This document shows, piece by piece, positions 47,160 through 55,693 of a stretch of 64,000 bases of DNA. This stretch comes from Paracoccaceae bacterium (GTDB lineage: Bacteria; Pseudomonadota; Alphaproteobacteria; Rhodobacterales; Rhodobacteraceae). Within the stretch, counting starts at the first letter, position 1. Every line of letters starts with the position of its first letter. A program made the translations under genes and the position numbers. The notes below the pieces were generated by a model. That model did not search any database. It was not told the DNA's origin and worked only from the letters and a program-made list of their open reading frames with translations. Location of the stretch: assembly GCA_024742835.1 (NCBI GenBank), contig JANSXS010000002.1, positions 82,431 to 146,430 on the forward strand, written 5' to 3'.

Positions 47160-47186
47160 TGCATGGCGGGTGGCCAGAGCCGCGCG

Positions 47187-47912
47187 TCACCCGCCGACAA
47201 TCCAGCCCACCCCGAAGGCCACAAGCGCGCAGACGGTCCCTACGCTCACCGTTTCGCCCACGCAGCGCAGGATACGTTCGCCGGTCGCGTTCCAGCGCAA
47301 CAGGCCAAGCGCCACAAGGGCAAGCCCCGTTGTCAGGATCGACAGCAGAAAGGTTTCATGCGTCGGCTCCAGAATGAAATACGGCACCAGCGGGACCGCG
47401 CCGAAGATCACGAAAGAGCCAAAGGTGAACAGACCGTTCAGCGCGGGGCTTTCCTCGTCCGGATCTTGCATCCCGAATTCATAGGTCATCATGAGATCCG
47501 CCATGATGGCGGGGTGGCGCGACAGGATTTCTGCGGCGGTATCGGCTTCACCGGCGGGCAGGCCACGCTGGCGCAGGATCTCGAACAGCTCCATCCGTTC
47601 CTGATCGGGGTTTTCCTGAATTTCCTGCAACTCGCTGAGGCGGCGCGAGCGATAAAGATCATGTTGCGATCTGGCCGACAGGTATTCGCCAAGCCCCATG
47701 CTGACCGCATCGGCGAACAGATTGGCCAGCCCGAACACCAGCACCGCAACGCCGCCGATCTGTGCCACCCCATCGGCCTGCGCCCCGGCAAAGCCCGCAA
47801 CGATGGCAAAGGTCGTGACGATTCCATCATTGCCGCCATAGACGATCTGCTTGAGAAATTCCTGGGTCCGGTTGAGCCTGTGCGCTTCGCGGCGGTGCGC
47901 CTGCCAGTCCAT
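47187..47912 (-). CDS. VIT1/CCC1-family ferrous iron/manganese transporter
   Basis: Encodes 241 residues. Hydrophilic N-terminus, then FLKQIVYGGNDGIVTTFAIVAGFAGA (TM1 with the conserved Asp), LFADAVSMGLGEYLSARSQ (TM2), a cytoplasmic metal-binding helical domain rich in Glu/Asp (LSELQEIQENPDQERMELFEIL ... EYGMQDPDEE-like), and three C-terminal membrane helices. The domain order matches VIT/Ccc1 iron and manganese transporters. In bacteria it probably exports Fe(II) or Mn(II). Confidence 0.92.
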   Translation of the reverse strand: MDWQAHRREAHRLNRTQEFLKQIVYGGNDGIVTTFAIVAGFAGAQADGVAQIGGVAVLVFGLANLFADAVSMGLGEYLSARSQHDLYRSRRLSELQEIQENPDQERMELFEILRQRGLPAGEADTAAEILSRHPAIMADLMMTYEFGMQDPDEESPALNGLFTFGSFVIFGAVPLVPYFILEPTHETFLLSILTTGLALVALGLLRWNATGERILRCVGETVSVGTVCALVAFGVGWIVGG

Positions 47913-48131
47913 GTTGCCCCCGATTCAGCCAGCCGTTGCAGCATACCGCAGGGTGTGGTCGCTGCAACGCTCTTCGAGCGGATCGGGATGGCGACCTTGA
48001 AAATAGGCGCGGTGGGAACTCTTTAAACTGGCGCGACCTGTCCGCACAGAACGCTGGCGCGCAACTGGTAAACCCCACCGCTATCGACTATATCTAGGCC
48101 AAGTTACCAAATGATTTGCGGGGAAAATACC

Positions 48132-49076
48132 GTGCGAGACCTCAAGATCCCCGGGCAACGTCATCCCGAAAAGGCGCACCGCCCGGATAATGCCCAGCCA
48201 AAGAAGCCGGACTGGATCCGGGTCAAGGCGCCCACCTCAAAAGGGTATCGCGAAACGCACAAGATCATCCGCGAGCACAAGCTGGTCACGGTTTGCGAAG
48301 AGGCGGGGTGCCCCAATGCCGGAGAATGCTGGTCTCAGGGACATGCGACCATGATGATCATGGGCGAGATCTGCACCCGTGGCTGTACCTTTTGCAACAT
48401 CGCGACGGGCAAGCCGCAATCGCTTGACGCGTTCGAGCCGGGCCGCGTGGCCGACGCGGTGGACAAGCTGGGGCTGAACCATGTGGTGGTGACTTCGGTG
48501 GATCGCGACGACCTTGACGATGGCGGGGCAGAGCATTTCGCGCAAACCATCCGCGCGATCCGGCACCGCAGCCCCGGCACCACGATCGAAATCCTGACGC
48601 CCGATTTCCTGCATTGTGCGTCCTCGGTTCTGGAAACCGTCGTCGCGGCGCGCCCGGATGTCTTCAATCACAATCTGGAAACCGTGCCCGGCCTTTACCC
48701 CGAGGTGCGGCCCGGCGCGCGCTATTTCCACAGCCTGCGGCTGTTGCAACGGGTGAAGGAGCTTGATCCGACGATGTTTACCAAATCGGGCATCATGGTC
48801 GGTCTGGGCGAGGAACGCCAAGCGGTGCACCAGGTGATGGACGACATGCGCGCGGCGGATGTGGATTTTCTGACCATCGGCCAATATCTTCAGCCGACGC
48901 CGAAACATCACCGGGTTGATCGCTTCGTCACGCCCGAGGAGTTCGCCGCCTATGAAAAGGCGGCCTATGGCAAAGGGTTCCTGATGGTTTCCGCCACGCC
49001 CTTGACCCGGTCATCGTATCACGCGGGCGACGATTTCGCGCAATTGCGGGCGGCGCGTCTGGCGAAGCTGGGATAA
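48132..49076 (+). CDS. lipA: Lipoyl synthase
   Basis: Encodes 314 residues from the GTG of [30 protein letters not shown], behind GGGGAAAA; an ATG at 48111 adds seven residues not expected in the family. Radical SAM enzyme that inserts two sulfurs into octanoyl-lipoyl domains. Auxiliary cluster [12 protein letters not shown] (C55, C60, C66) and radical SAM cluster CTRGCTFC (C81, C85, C88) are intact, as is the C-terminal RSSYHAGD. A terminator hairpin follows at 49087. Confidence 0.97.
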   Translation: MRDLKIPGQRHPEKAHRPDNAQPKKPDWIRVKAPTSKGYRETHKIIREHKLVTVCEEAGCPNAGECWSQGHATMMIMGEICTRGCTFCNIATGKPQSLDAFEPGRVADAVDKLGLNHVVVTSVDRDDLDDGGAEHFAQTIRAIRHRSPGTTIEILTPDFLHCASSVLETVVAARPDVFNHNLETVPGLYPEVRPGARYFHSLRLLQRVKELDPTMFTKSGIMVGLGEERQAVHQVMDDMRAADVDFLTIGQYLQPTPKHHRVDRFVTPEEFAAYEKAAYGKGFLMVSATPLTRSSYHAGDDFAQLRAARLAKLG

Positions 49077-49086
49077 CCAAATAAAA

Positions 49087-49110
49087 AAACACCGGCAAAG
49101 GCCGGTGTTT
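49087..49110. terminator. Bidirectional terminator between lipA and the DUF882 gene
   Basis: AAACACCGGC and GCCGGTGTTT form a perfect 10-bp stem with an AAAG loop. On the minus strand the stem is followed by TTTTTTTAT, a strong terminator for the DUF882 gene; on the plus strand a short T-run follows for lipA. Confidence 0.85.
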
Positions 49111-49131
49111 GATCGTGGGCTTTGGAGAGGT

Positions 49132-49701
49132 TCATCTGCCCCAGCTACGGACCGGGCCGCAATCCATATGCACGAAATTGGATCCCGAATAGCGCCCGAC
49201 ACCGCCACCCCGACACGACACCGCCGCGCGATACATTTGCGAAACGGACCGCGAATTCAGTCGCAGGTCCGCCGCCTGTCCGCGCAAATGGCGCGAATTC
49301 TTGGCCACGCCGCCAGACCGGGCGCGAAGCATCGCGTTGGTCTTGGGGCTACGATACCCCGACAAAAGCATGTAGGGCTCGTTCACGTCCATCAGGTTGT
49401 GAGCCGCGGCCATGATGTCGATCGTGCGTAGGTCTATGTTGTGGATGTCATTCGTGCGCCAATCGCGCATGAACAGGTTGATCTCGCGCACCGCGTCCTT
49501 GATATACTCGCCCTCGATCCAGTAGATCGTGTCGATCTGTTCACCGGTTCGCGGAGAGGACATGCGCAAGCGCCGTATATCCCCGGCCCCGCGCAAGAAA
49601 CCTGCGGCCTGTGTGAAAGTTGGTGCCGCAGCAATCGTGGTTGCTGCAAAACCAAGAAGTAACGCGCGCCGCGTTACGGTCAAAGAACTGTCGTCAGTCA
49701 T
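49132..49701 (-). CDS. DUF882 (YcbK/MepK-like) murein peptidase
   Basis: Encodes 189 residues from the ATG of TDDSSLTVTRRALLLGFAATTIAAAPTFTQA, a twin-Arg signal peptide (TRRALLLG). The M15-like metallopeptidase core is clear: YMLLSGYRSPKTNAMLRARSGGVAKNSRHLRGQAADL (HxxGxAAD zinc motif) and FVHMDCGPVRSW (HxD). It would cut peptide cross-links in the periplasm. It is divergent from the L,D-transpeptidase gene, so cross-link making and breaking are set side by side. Confidence 0.9.
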   Translation of the reverse strand: MTDDSSLTVTRRALLLGFAATTIAAAPTFTQAAGFLRGAGDIRRLRMSSPRTGEQIDTIYWIEGEYIKDAVREINLFMRDWRTNDIHNIDLRTIDIMAAAHNLMDVNEPYMLLSGYRSPKTNAMLRARSGGVAKNSRHLRGQAADLRLNSRSVSQMYRAAVSCRGGGVGRYSGSNFVHMDCGPVRSWGR

Positions 49702-50031
49702 ATGTCTAGCGCCTGTCCCGTCGCTGCCTGTTTTGCTGCTTGCCACAGCTTTACCGCTCCATCCTCAAAAGCCCTTTCTTTATGCCATAAAGGGAATCGG
49801 TTACCAAGCGGTGAAGTTGCCACAGGGGACAAAGGCAATTGTTTCGGCGAAAACTTGCGCAAAATTTTTGGAACCGTGTTCGATTTGCGCAAAACCTGTG
49901 TCCCCGACATGACGCCAAGTCTTGGGGCTTGAAACAACAAGCAAATTTGATTGGACAAGATGCGGCACAGTTGGAACATATCAATGCAGCGGGCACGCGT
50001 GTGGTGCAGTCGGACGAAAAGGTAAAAGAGT
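49702..50031. promoter_or_regulatory. Divergent promoter region of the cell-wall pair
   Basis: 330 non-coding bases between the DUF882 and L,D-transpeptidase starts. TTGCGCAAAA occurs twice, at 49855-49864 and 49885-49894, 30 bases apart, i.e. on the same face of the helix. The core TTGCGCAA is itself palindromic. Two copies with fixed phase between divergent cell-wall genes look like a dimeric regulator site. No start boxes could be set with confidence. Confidence 0.45.
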
Positions 50032-51684
50032 ATGGTCAATAATTTATCGGACAGGTCTGCATGGCCAAAACGCGCGTACGCCCGGGCGCTGCCACCTATG
50101 CGCGCTCTGCTGGCCTGTCTGGCTCTGGCTTTCACGGTTTCGCTCGCATCGGTGGCACATGCGCAGGTCACGGCCTTCAAGCAAGCGGTGGCAGAGGCCG
50201 CAGCGGACGACCGGGATCTCGCCGCCTATTACCGCTCTACCGATTTCGCCGGTATCTGGACCGACCCCGAACAGGACCGCACGCGCAGGCAGGCGCTGTT
50301 TCAGGCCCTTGCCGATGCCCCGGCGCATGGTTTGCCCGCGTCGCGTTACGACCGCGACGGGCTTTTGCGCCTCCTGCAAGAGGCACGCAGCCCGCGTGAT
50401 CTGGGGTTTGCCGAGGTGGCGCTAAGCAAGGCGTTTTTGCGGCTGGCGCGTGATATGCAAACGGGCATCCTGATCCCGTCACGCGTCGTCAGCAATATCA
50501 AGCGCGAGGTGCCCTATCGGGACCGGGCCAGCACAATCGACAGCTTTCTTGCAGGTGATCCCCGCGCGTTTTTCCGCGATCTGCCGCCAAAAACCAACGA
50601 ATACACCCGCCTCATGAAAGAGCGCCTGCGCCTTGAGCGGTTGATTGCATCCGGCGGCTGGGGCGAAACGGTCGCGGCGGGCAAGCTGTCACCGGGCGAT
50701 AGCGGGTCTGCCGTGATTTCCCTTCGCAACCGCCTGATCAGCATGGGCTTTCTGTCGCGCACCGCGACACGCAGCTTTGACGCCGCGATAACCGATGCGG
50801 TGCGCGCTTTTCAGGTTGCCCACGGGCTGGAGCCGGACGGCGTTGCCGGAGAAGGCACGCTGGAACAGATCAACATCTCTGCGACGGAGCGGCTGAAATC
50901 CATCCTTGTAGCGATGGAGCGGGAACGCTGGCTCAACAGCCCCGAAGACCGGGGCAAGCGTCATATCCTAGTGAACCTCACCGATTTCACGGCGCGCATC
51001 ATGGATGACGACCACGAGACATTCCGCACCCGCTCTGTCATCGGCAAAAATTCCGACGGGCGGCGCAGCCCCGAGTTTTCCGACAGCATGGATCATATGG
51101 TCATCAACCCGACATGGCATGTGCCGCGCTCGATCGCAGTGGGGGAATATCTGCCGCAGATGCAGCGCAACCGCCATGCGGTGGGGCATCTGCGCGTGGT
51201 GGATTCTCAGGGTCGCACGGTCAACCGCAATTCGGTCAATTTCAATCGCTATAACGCACGCAACTTTCCGTTCTCGATCAAGCAGCCGCCGTCCAACAGC
51301 AACGCGCTTGGACTGGTCAAGTTCATGTTTCCCAACAAGTACAATATCTACCTGCACGATACACCATCAAAGAACCTGTTCAAACGCGAGGTGCGCGCCT
51401 ATAGCCACGGTTGCATCCGGCTCGCACAGCCTTTTGACTTCGCCTACGCGCTGCTTGCGCCGCAAGAAGACGACCCAAAGGCGTTTTTCCACAATATTCT
51501 CGATACCGGGCGTGAAACGCGGGTCAATCTGGAAACGCATGTGCCGGTTCACATCATTTACCGGACGGCCTTTACCCAGGCCAAGGGGCCGGTCAACTAC
51601 CGCCGCGACATCTATGGCCGGGACGGCCGGATCTGGGACGCGCTGGAACAGGCGGGGGTTTCACCGGGCGACGTTCGGGGCTAA
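50032..51684 (+). CDS. L,D-transpeptidase (YcbB/LdtD-like)
   Basis: Encodes 550 residues. Signal-type N-terminus (PMRALLACLALAFTVSLASVAHAQ), a peptidoglycan-binding domain (about 221-282, SGSAVISLRNRLISMGFLSRTATRSFDAAITDAVRAFQ), and a YkuD catalytic domain with HDTPSKNLFKREVRAYSHGCIRL, whose nucleophile is C461 with H459. Layout and length match YcbB rather than ErfK. It forms 3-3 cross-links or anchors outer-membrane lipoproteins in the periplasm. Divergent from the DUF882 peptidase and upstream of lpxD. Confidence 0.93.
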   Translation: MVNNLSDRSAWPKRAYARALPPMRALLACLALAFTVSLASVAHAQVTAFKQAVAEAAADDRDLAAYYRSTDFAGIWTDPEQDRTRRQALFQALADAPAHGLPASRYDRDGLLRLLQEARSPRDLGFAEVALSKAFLRLARDMQTGILIPSRVVSNIKREVPYRDRASTIDSFLAGDPRAFFRDLPPKTNEYTRLMKERLRLERLIASGGWGETVAAGKLSPGDSGSAVISLRNRLISMGFLSRTATRSFDAAITDAVRAFQVAHGLEPDGVAGEGTLEQINISATERLKSILVAMERERWLNSPEDRGKRHILVNLTDFTARIMDDDHETFRTRSVIGKNSDGRRSPEFSDSMDHMVINPTWHVPRSIAVGEYLPQMQRNRHAVGHLRVVDSQGRTVNRNSVNFNRYNARNFPFSIKQPPSNSNALGLVKFMFPNKYNIYLHDTPSKNLFKREVRAYSHGCIRLAQPFDFAYALLAPQEDDPKAFFHNILDTGRETRVNLETHVPVHIIYRTAFTQAKGPVNYRRDIYGRDGRIWDALEQAGVSPGDVRG

Positions 51685-51708
51685 ACCAACCCCGAAAAGA
51701 GGGTACGC

Positions 51709-52800
51709 ATGTCCTATACGATCAGCGAGATCGCCTCGTCTCTCGGGGCAGAGGTGCTTGGCGACGGTACAGTTGAAATCGACGGCGTGGCAGAGCCCGC
51801 CGATGCCGGGCCGCGCCATATCGCGCTTGCGATGAAGCCCGCCTATGCCGAGGCGTTGCCACGCGGTGGCGCGCGCGCGGCGCTGGTCTGGGATGGGGCC
51901 GATTGGCAGGGCTTTGGCCTTGTGGCGGCCATCGTGGCCCCGCGACCGCGCTACGTGATGTCGGGCTTGACGACGCTGTTCGATCCCGGACAGGGCTGGG
52001 GCGAGGGCATTCACCCTTCGGCGGTGATCGACCCCACGGCACAGCTTGGCGCGGGCGTGTCGGTCGGTCCGCTGGCGGTGATCTGTGCCGGTGCCACGAT
52101 CGGGGCCGGTACGGTGATCGGGCCACAGGCCTTTGTCGGCGCGGATGTGACCATCGGTCGGGACGGGTTCCTGCGCGAAGGCGCGCGGATCGGCGCGCGT
52201 GTCACCATCGGCGACCGCTTTATCGCGCAGCCCAACGCCGTGGTCGGCTCTGACGGGTTTTCCTATGTCACGCCGGATGTGTCGGGGGTGGAACGCGTGC
52301 GCCAGACCTTGGGCGATCAGGGAGAGATCGCCGCGCAATCCTTTGTCCGTATTCATTCACTGGGCGCGGTGCGGATCGGTGACGACGTGGAGCTTGGCGC
52401 GCATGTGTCGCTGGATCGCGGCACGATCCGTGACACGGTTATCGGGGACCGGACGAAAATCGACAACCTGGTGCAAATCGGGCATAATTGCGTAATCGGC
52501 AATGACTGCCTGATCTGCGGACAGACCGGGCTTGCCGGGTCGGTCACGGTTGGCAACAATGTGGTCATGGCCGGTCAGACCGGCGTTGCGGATAACATCT
52601 TTATCGGGGACAACGTGATCACCGGCGGCGGGACAAAGCTTTTGTCGAATGTGCCCGCCGGGCGGGTCATGCTGGGCTATCCGGCGATGAAAATGGATGC
52701 GCAAATGGATGTCTACAAGGGCCTGCGCCGTCTCAAGCGGCTGTTTTCCGATGTGGCTGAAATCAAGAAAACGGTTTCAAACCCTCCAAAGAGTGACTAA
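51709..52800 (+). CDS. lpxD: UDP-3-O-(3-hydroxyacyl)glucosamine N-acyltransferase
   Basis: Encodes 363 residues. Third step of lipid A synthesis, adding a 3-hydroxyacyl chain from ACP. N-terminal uridine-binding domain (YTISEIASSLGAEVLGDG) then a left-handed beta helix of hexapeptide repeats (IGAGTVIGPQAFVGADVTIG, HVSLDRGTIRDTVIGDRTKIDNLVQIGHNC with the catalytic His). It is followed 33 bases later by a dedicated acyl carrier protein and a ketosynthase, which may supply its acyl chains. Confidence 0.95.
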   Translation: MSYTISEIASSLGAEVLGDGTVEIDGVAEPADAGPRHIALAMKPAYAEALPRGGARAALVWDGADWQGFGLVAAIVAPRPRYVMSGLTTLFDPGQGWGEGIHPSAVIDPTAQLGAGVSVGPLAVICAGATIGAGTVIGPQAFVGADVTIGRDGFLREGARIGARVTIGDRFIAQPNAVVGSDGFSYVTPDVSGVERVRQTLGDQGEIAAQSFVRIHSLGAVRIGDDVELGAHVSLDRGTIRDTVIGDRTKIDNLVQIGHNCVIGNDCLICGQTGLAGSVTVGNNVVMAGQTGVADNIFIGDNVITGGGTKLLSNVPAGRVMLGYPAMKMDAQMDVYKGLRRLKRLFSDVAEIKKTVSNPPKSD

Positions 52801-52833
52801 ATCCGCATAGATGATCCAAACGGGGTAAGATCC

Positions 52834-53109
52834 ATGGACACCAGCACCAAAAGCATCAAACATCGCGTGATCGAGATCATCGCTGAACAGGCGGTTCTGG
52901 AGCCATCGGACGTGACCGCCGACAGCACGCTGGAGGATCTGGGCATCGACAGCCTCGGTCTTGTGGAAAGCATCTTCGCCATCGAAGAGGCGTTCGACAT
53001 CTCGGTGCCCTTCAATGCCAATGCGCCCGAGGAAAGCGACTTTGACATTTCGTCTGTCGCGTCCATCGTGACGGGTATCGAAAAACTGGTGGCGGAACAG
53101 CACAAGTGA
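52834..53109 (+). CDS. Acyl carrier protein linked to lpxD
   Basis: Encodes 91 residues. ACP fold with the phosphopantetheine Ser in LGIDSLGLVESIFAIEEAFDI (about residue 36), preceded by the VTADSTLEDL helix. The sequence differs from the housekeeping AcpP type (which would read DSLD or DSLx), suggesting a specialised carrier. It overlaps the ketosynthase start (GTGA) and follows lpxD, so it probably carries special acyl chains, for example for lipid A. Confidence 0.88.
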   Translation: MDTSTKSIKHRVIEIIAEQAVLEPSDVTADSTLEDLGIDSLGLVESIFAIEEAFDISVPFNANAPEESDFDISSVASIVTGIEKLVAEQHK

Positions 53110-54317
53110 AACGGGTGGTCATCACCGGCGCGGGAACGATCAACGCGCTGGGTCAGAACGTGCCGGACACGCTTGAGGCGATGCGCGAGGGGCGGTGCGG
53201 CATCGGCCCGCTTGAATTTCAGGATGTGGAACGTCTGGCGATCCGGATCGGTGGACAGGTCAAGGGCTATGAGCCAACAGACCGCTTCAACCGACAGCAA
53301 TTATCGCTTTACGACAGGTTCACGCAATTCACGCTGATCGCGGCACGCGAGGCGATTGGCCAGTCCGGGTTGGAATTCTCGGGCGAACTGGCGGCGCGCT
53401 CGGGCGTGGTGCTGGGAAATTCGGGCGGCGGCATGACCACGCTGGATGAAAATTACCGCTCGGTCTACGAGGACGGCAAAAACCGGGTGCATCCTTTTGT
53501 CGTGCCCAAGCTGATGAACAATGCCGCCGCCAGCCACCTGTCGATGGAGTTCAACCTCAAGGGGCCGTCCTTTACCGTGTCCACGGCCTGTGCATCCTCG
53601 AACCATGCGATGGCGCAGGCATTCCAGATGGTGCATGGCGGTCTGACACCGGTGATGATCACGGGTGGATCGGAATCCATGCTGTGCTTTGGCGGGGTAA
53701 AGGCCTGGGAAGGGCTTCGGGTGATGTCCAAGGACGGCTGCCGCCCGTTTTCGGCCAATCGCAACGGGATGGTGCAGGGCGAGGGCGCGGGGATCTTCGT
53801 GTTCGAGGAACTGGACCACGCCAAGCGGCGCGGCGCGGTGATCATGGCCGAGGTGGCGGGCTTTGCCATGTCATCCGATGCTGCCGATATCGTCATGCCC
53901 TCCAAGAACGGCGCGGCACGCGCCATCACCGGCGCGCTTCAGGATGCGCGGATCGCACCGGCGGAGGTCGGCTATATCAACGCACATGGAACCGGCACGG
54001 CAGCCAATGACAAGACCGAAAGCGCCGCTGTCGCGGATGTGTTCGAGGCCCATGCGGATCGGTTGATGATCTCCTCCACCAAATCCATGCATGGACACCT
54101 GATCGGCGGCACCGGCGCGGTAGAACTGCTGGCCTGCATCATGGCGCTGCGCGACGGCGTGGTGGCCCCGACGATCGGCTACGAGGAGCCGGACCCCGAA
54201 TGCGCGCTTGACGTGGTTCCCAACGAAGCACGCGAAGCTGATGTGCAGGTGGCCTTGTCCAACGCCTTTGCCTTTGGCGGGCTGAACGCTGTGTTGGCCC
54301 TGCGGCGGTTTGCCTGA
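53106..54317 (+). CDS. Beta-ketoacyl-ACP synthase (FabF-like)
   Basis: Encodes 403 residues from a GTG overlapping the ACP stop. Thiolase fold with active-site Cys in VSTACASSNHAM, and His in NAHGTGTAANDKTE and SMHGHLIGGTGAVEL. A second FabF-like gene next to a private ACP and lpxD suggests elongation of a dedicated fatty acid, not bulk synthesis. Alphaproteobacteria make long or unusual lipid A chains with such modules; the acyl product here is not known. Confidence 0.9.
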   Translation: MKRVVITGAGTINALGQNVPDTLEAMREGRCGIGPLEFQDVERLAIRIGGQVKGYEPTDRFNRQQLSLYDRFTQFTLIAAREAIGQSGLEFSGELAARSGVVLGNSGGGMTTLDENYRSVYEDGKNRVHPFVVPKLMNNAAASHLSMEFNLKGPSFTVSTACASSNHAMAQAFQMVHGGLTPVMITGGSESMLCFGGVKAWEGLRVMSKDGCRPFSANRNGMVQGEGAGIFVFEELDHAKRRGAVIMAEVAGFAMSSDAADIVMPSKNGAARAITGALQDARIAPAEVGYINAHGTGTAANDKTESAAVADVFEAHADRLMISSTKSMHGHLIGGTGAVELLACIMALRDGVVAPTIGYEEPDPECALDVVPNEAREADVQVALSNAFAFGGLNAVLALRRFA

Positions 54318-54386
54318 TCGGTTGCATGGCAACGCGTGCTGTGATCGCAGGTCAAAGGAGTGGCTGCGCCACGCAGGTCAGTGGGA

Positions 54387-54436
54387 TGAGGGACGCTGTC
54401 CCTCAAACTCCCTGAGGTATTTCCGGCCAGATGAAG
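54387..54436 (+). repeat. Hairpin plus recurrent intergenic motif
   Basis: TGAGGGAC-GCT-GTCCCTCA (54387-54405) is an 8-bp stem with a 3-base loop. It is followed by CCTGAGGTATTTCC and GGCCAGATGAAG. Similar strings occur at 23457-23482 (GGAGTATTTTCGCC, AGAAGAAG) and 27569-27588 (GGTATTTGAAG, CGGATGA), always in non-coding gaps near a gene end. I recall this GGTATTT/AGATGAAG pattern as common between Rhodobacterales genes. It may be a dispersed repeat or terminator type. Confidence 0.4.
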
Positions 54437-54512
54437 CACGCGGCGGCAAAGGTAAGCAGGGCAGCGTGCAAAGCGGGTCTTGTGCTACACTGTCCAATCC
54501 GACCGCATAGCC

Positions 54513-55163
54513 TTAATTGTCTATGACGGAGGCTTCATTGAAGGCAGCGGTGAAACCGTCGAGCGAGGCCCTGATCTGCACCGTCTGGTCCGGGGCCTGC
54601 GCCGGTACGATCACCAGCGTTGCCTCGGCACCGGCCTTGAAGGCGGCGATATCGGCATTTGTGAAGCCGACCCGCGCAAAACAGCCCGCCATCGAGCAGA
54701 AGGAGAAATTGTAGCCCTTGGCCGTGCCGCCATCGACCAGGATCTTGAGACCCTCTGGCAGCAGCGTGCCAAGCGGCACCGCGATGGTGGCCCCGGCCAC
54801 GGCCTGACTGTTGTCGGGCAATTTGAACAGGCTGAACTCCGCCACCGGATTGCCGCCATCTTCGCGCAGAAGCTGGTACATCTGGCAGGGATCTTCGCCC
54901 GCTTCGGTACGGAAACACTGAAGCTGCCAATCACCGTATTGATCACGAATATAGGAAGGATCCTGATCCAACTCCTGCCCCATGTCGAGATCGGACGCAG
55001 GGTTGGCGGCAGGGGCTTGCGTGATGTCTGTCTGTGCTGCGTCAGGCTCCTGGACCTCTTGGGTCGCCTGGGCCTGTTCAGTCTGCTCTGCCTCTTGTGC
55101 GCAAAGCGCGCCGCCCAAGCTTATCAGGGCGATAAGGGGCAGGGTACGAATATATCCGGGCAT
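54513..55163 (-). CDS. IalB-family exported protein
   Basis: Encodes 216 residues. Signal peptide MPGYIRTLPLIALISLGGALC, then a long acidic, Gln/Ala-rich linker (22-70), then the IalB fold: YGDWQLQCFRTEAGEDPCQMYQLLREDGGNPVAEFSLFKLP ... AGATIAVPLGTLLPEGLKILVDGGTAKGYNFSFCSMAGCFARVGF. Four Cys in the mature part could form two disulfides. The family is named for Bartonella invasion locus B but is widespread and periplasmic in harmless alphaproteobacteria. A TATAAT box lies just upstream (55179-55184). Confidence 0.9.
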   Translation of the reverse strand: MPGYIRTLPLIALISLGGALCAQEAEQTEQAQATQEVQEPDAAQTDITQAPAANPASDLDMGQELDQDPSYIRDQYGDWQLQCFRTEAGEDPCQMYQLLREDGGNPVAEFSLFKLPDNSQAVAGATIAVPLGTLLPEGLKILVDGGTAKGYNFSFCSMAGCFARVGFTNADIAAFKAGAEATLVIVPAQAPDQTVQIRASLDGFTAAFNEASVIDN

Positions 55164-55178
55164 AAAGTCCCCATTGAA

Positions 55179-55184
55179 ATTATA
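55179..55184 (-). promoter_or_regulatory. -10 box for the IalB-like gene
   Basis: TATAAT on the minus strand 16 bases before the ATG at 55163. The -35 is weak (CTTTTG at 16-base spacing). The 5' leader would be only about ten bases, with GGGGAC as ribosome site. Confidence 0.45.
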
Positions 55185-55318
55185 TGATCGTCACATGGCG
55201 CAAAAGCCGATTTGCCCCGGCGCCGCCTGCGTGAATAAAACCTCAGCAGTCCAGAGGTTGCAAGGTGGTTTTGCGTTGTCTTGCACCAAGCGTGGCCTGC
55301 TCTGCGCAAGTCAAAAAG

Positions 55319-55350
55319 AAAGAGGGGTGACACACCCCTCTTTCCATTTT
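55319..55350. terminator. Strong hairpin in the IalB-HerA gap
   Basis: AAAGAGGGGTG (55319-55329) pairs with CACCCCTCTTT (55333-55343) in an 11-bp stem with a 3-base loop. CCATTTTTTC follows on the plus strand and CTTTTTG on the minus strand. No annotated gene ends here, so it may end an unannotated small RNA or a read-through transcript. Confidence 0.55.
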
Positions 55351-55536
55351 TTCTCCCTGCCGGACTGGCCGACTTAGTTATTGACACGAACGCTAGGCGA
55401 GATGACGAAAACCGTCAACAGGTAAGATCGAAAAATATTATCGTGCGATTACCTGGGCTGGTCGCCGCATGCGATTTTTTTACAAATACCTTTTTAATCA
55501 GTAGCTTGGAATTTACCGTTCTGGCGGGATCTGCTG

Positions 55537-55641
55537 AAAAAAAGGCCGCGCCCGAAGGCGCGGCCAGTCTGACAGGGAGGAAGTCACCCCGGAACCAAGA
55601 GGACATGAGGCCCGGAGCAAGATAAACACTGGCAGGAAAAC
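55537..55641 (-). ncRNA. Candidate small RNA upstream of the HerA-like gene
   Basis: A minus-strand unit ends in a textbook terminator: a 9-bp stem GGCCGCGCC/GGCGCGGCC (55544-55565) with a UUCG loop when read on the minus strand, then seven T (55543-55537). A -10-like TACAAT lies at 55648-55653 with a weak CTGATT -35, giving about 105 nt of transcript. The body contains CTTCCTCCCTG (55573-55583), a C/U-rich anti-Shine-Dalgarno-like stretch seen in alphaproteobacterial regulatory RNAs. No open frame fits. It would be antisense to the leader of the gene at 55694. Confidence 0.4.
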
Positions 55642-55693
55642 CTTAAGATTGTATGGTCAGACCGTGACATAATCAGGGCAGGGGTTCAGCGCG

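Noticed and set aside
55124..55387. 87-residue minus-strand frame in the IalB-HerA gap.
   Set aside because: It overlaps the IalB gene start and the hairpin at 55319, has no domain and a composition typical of random sequence.
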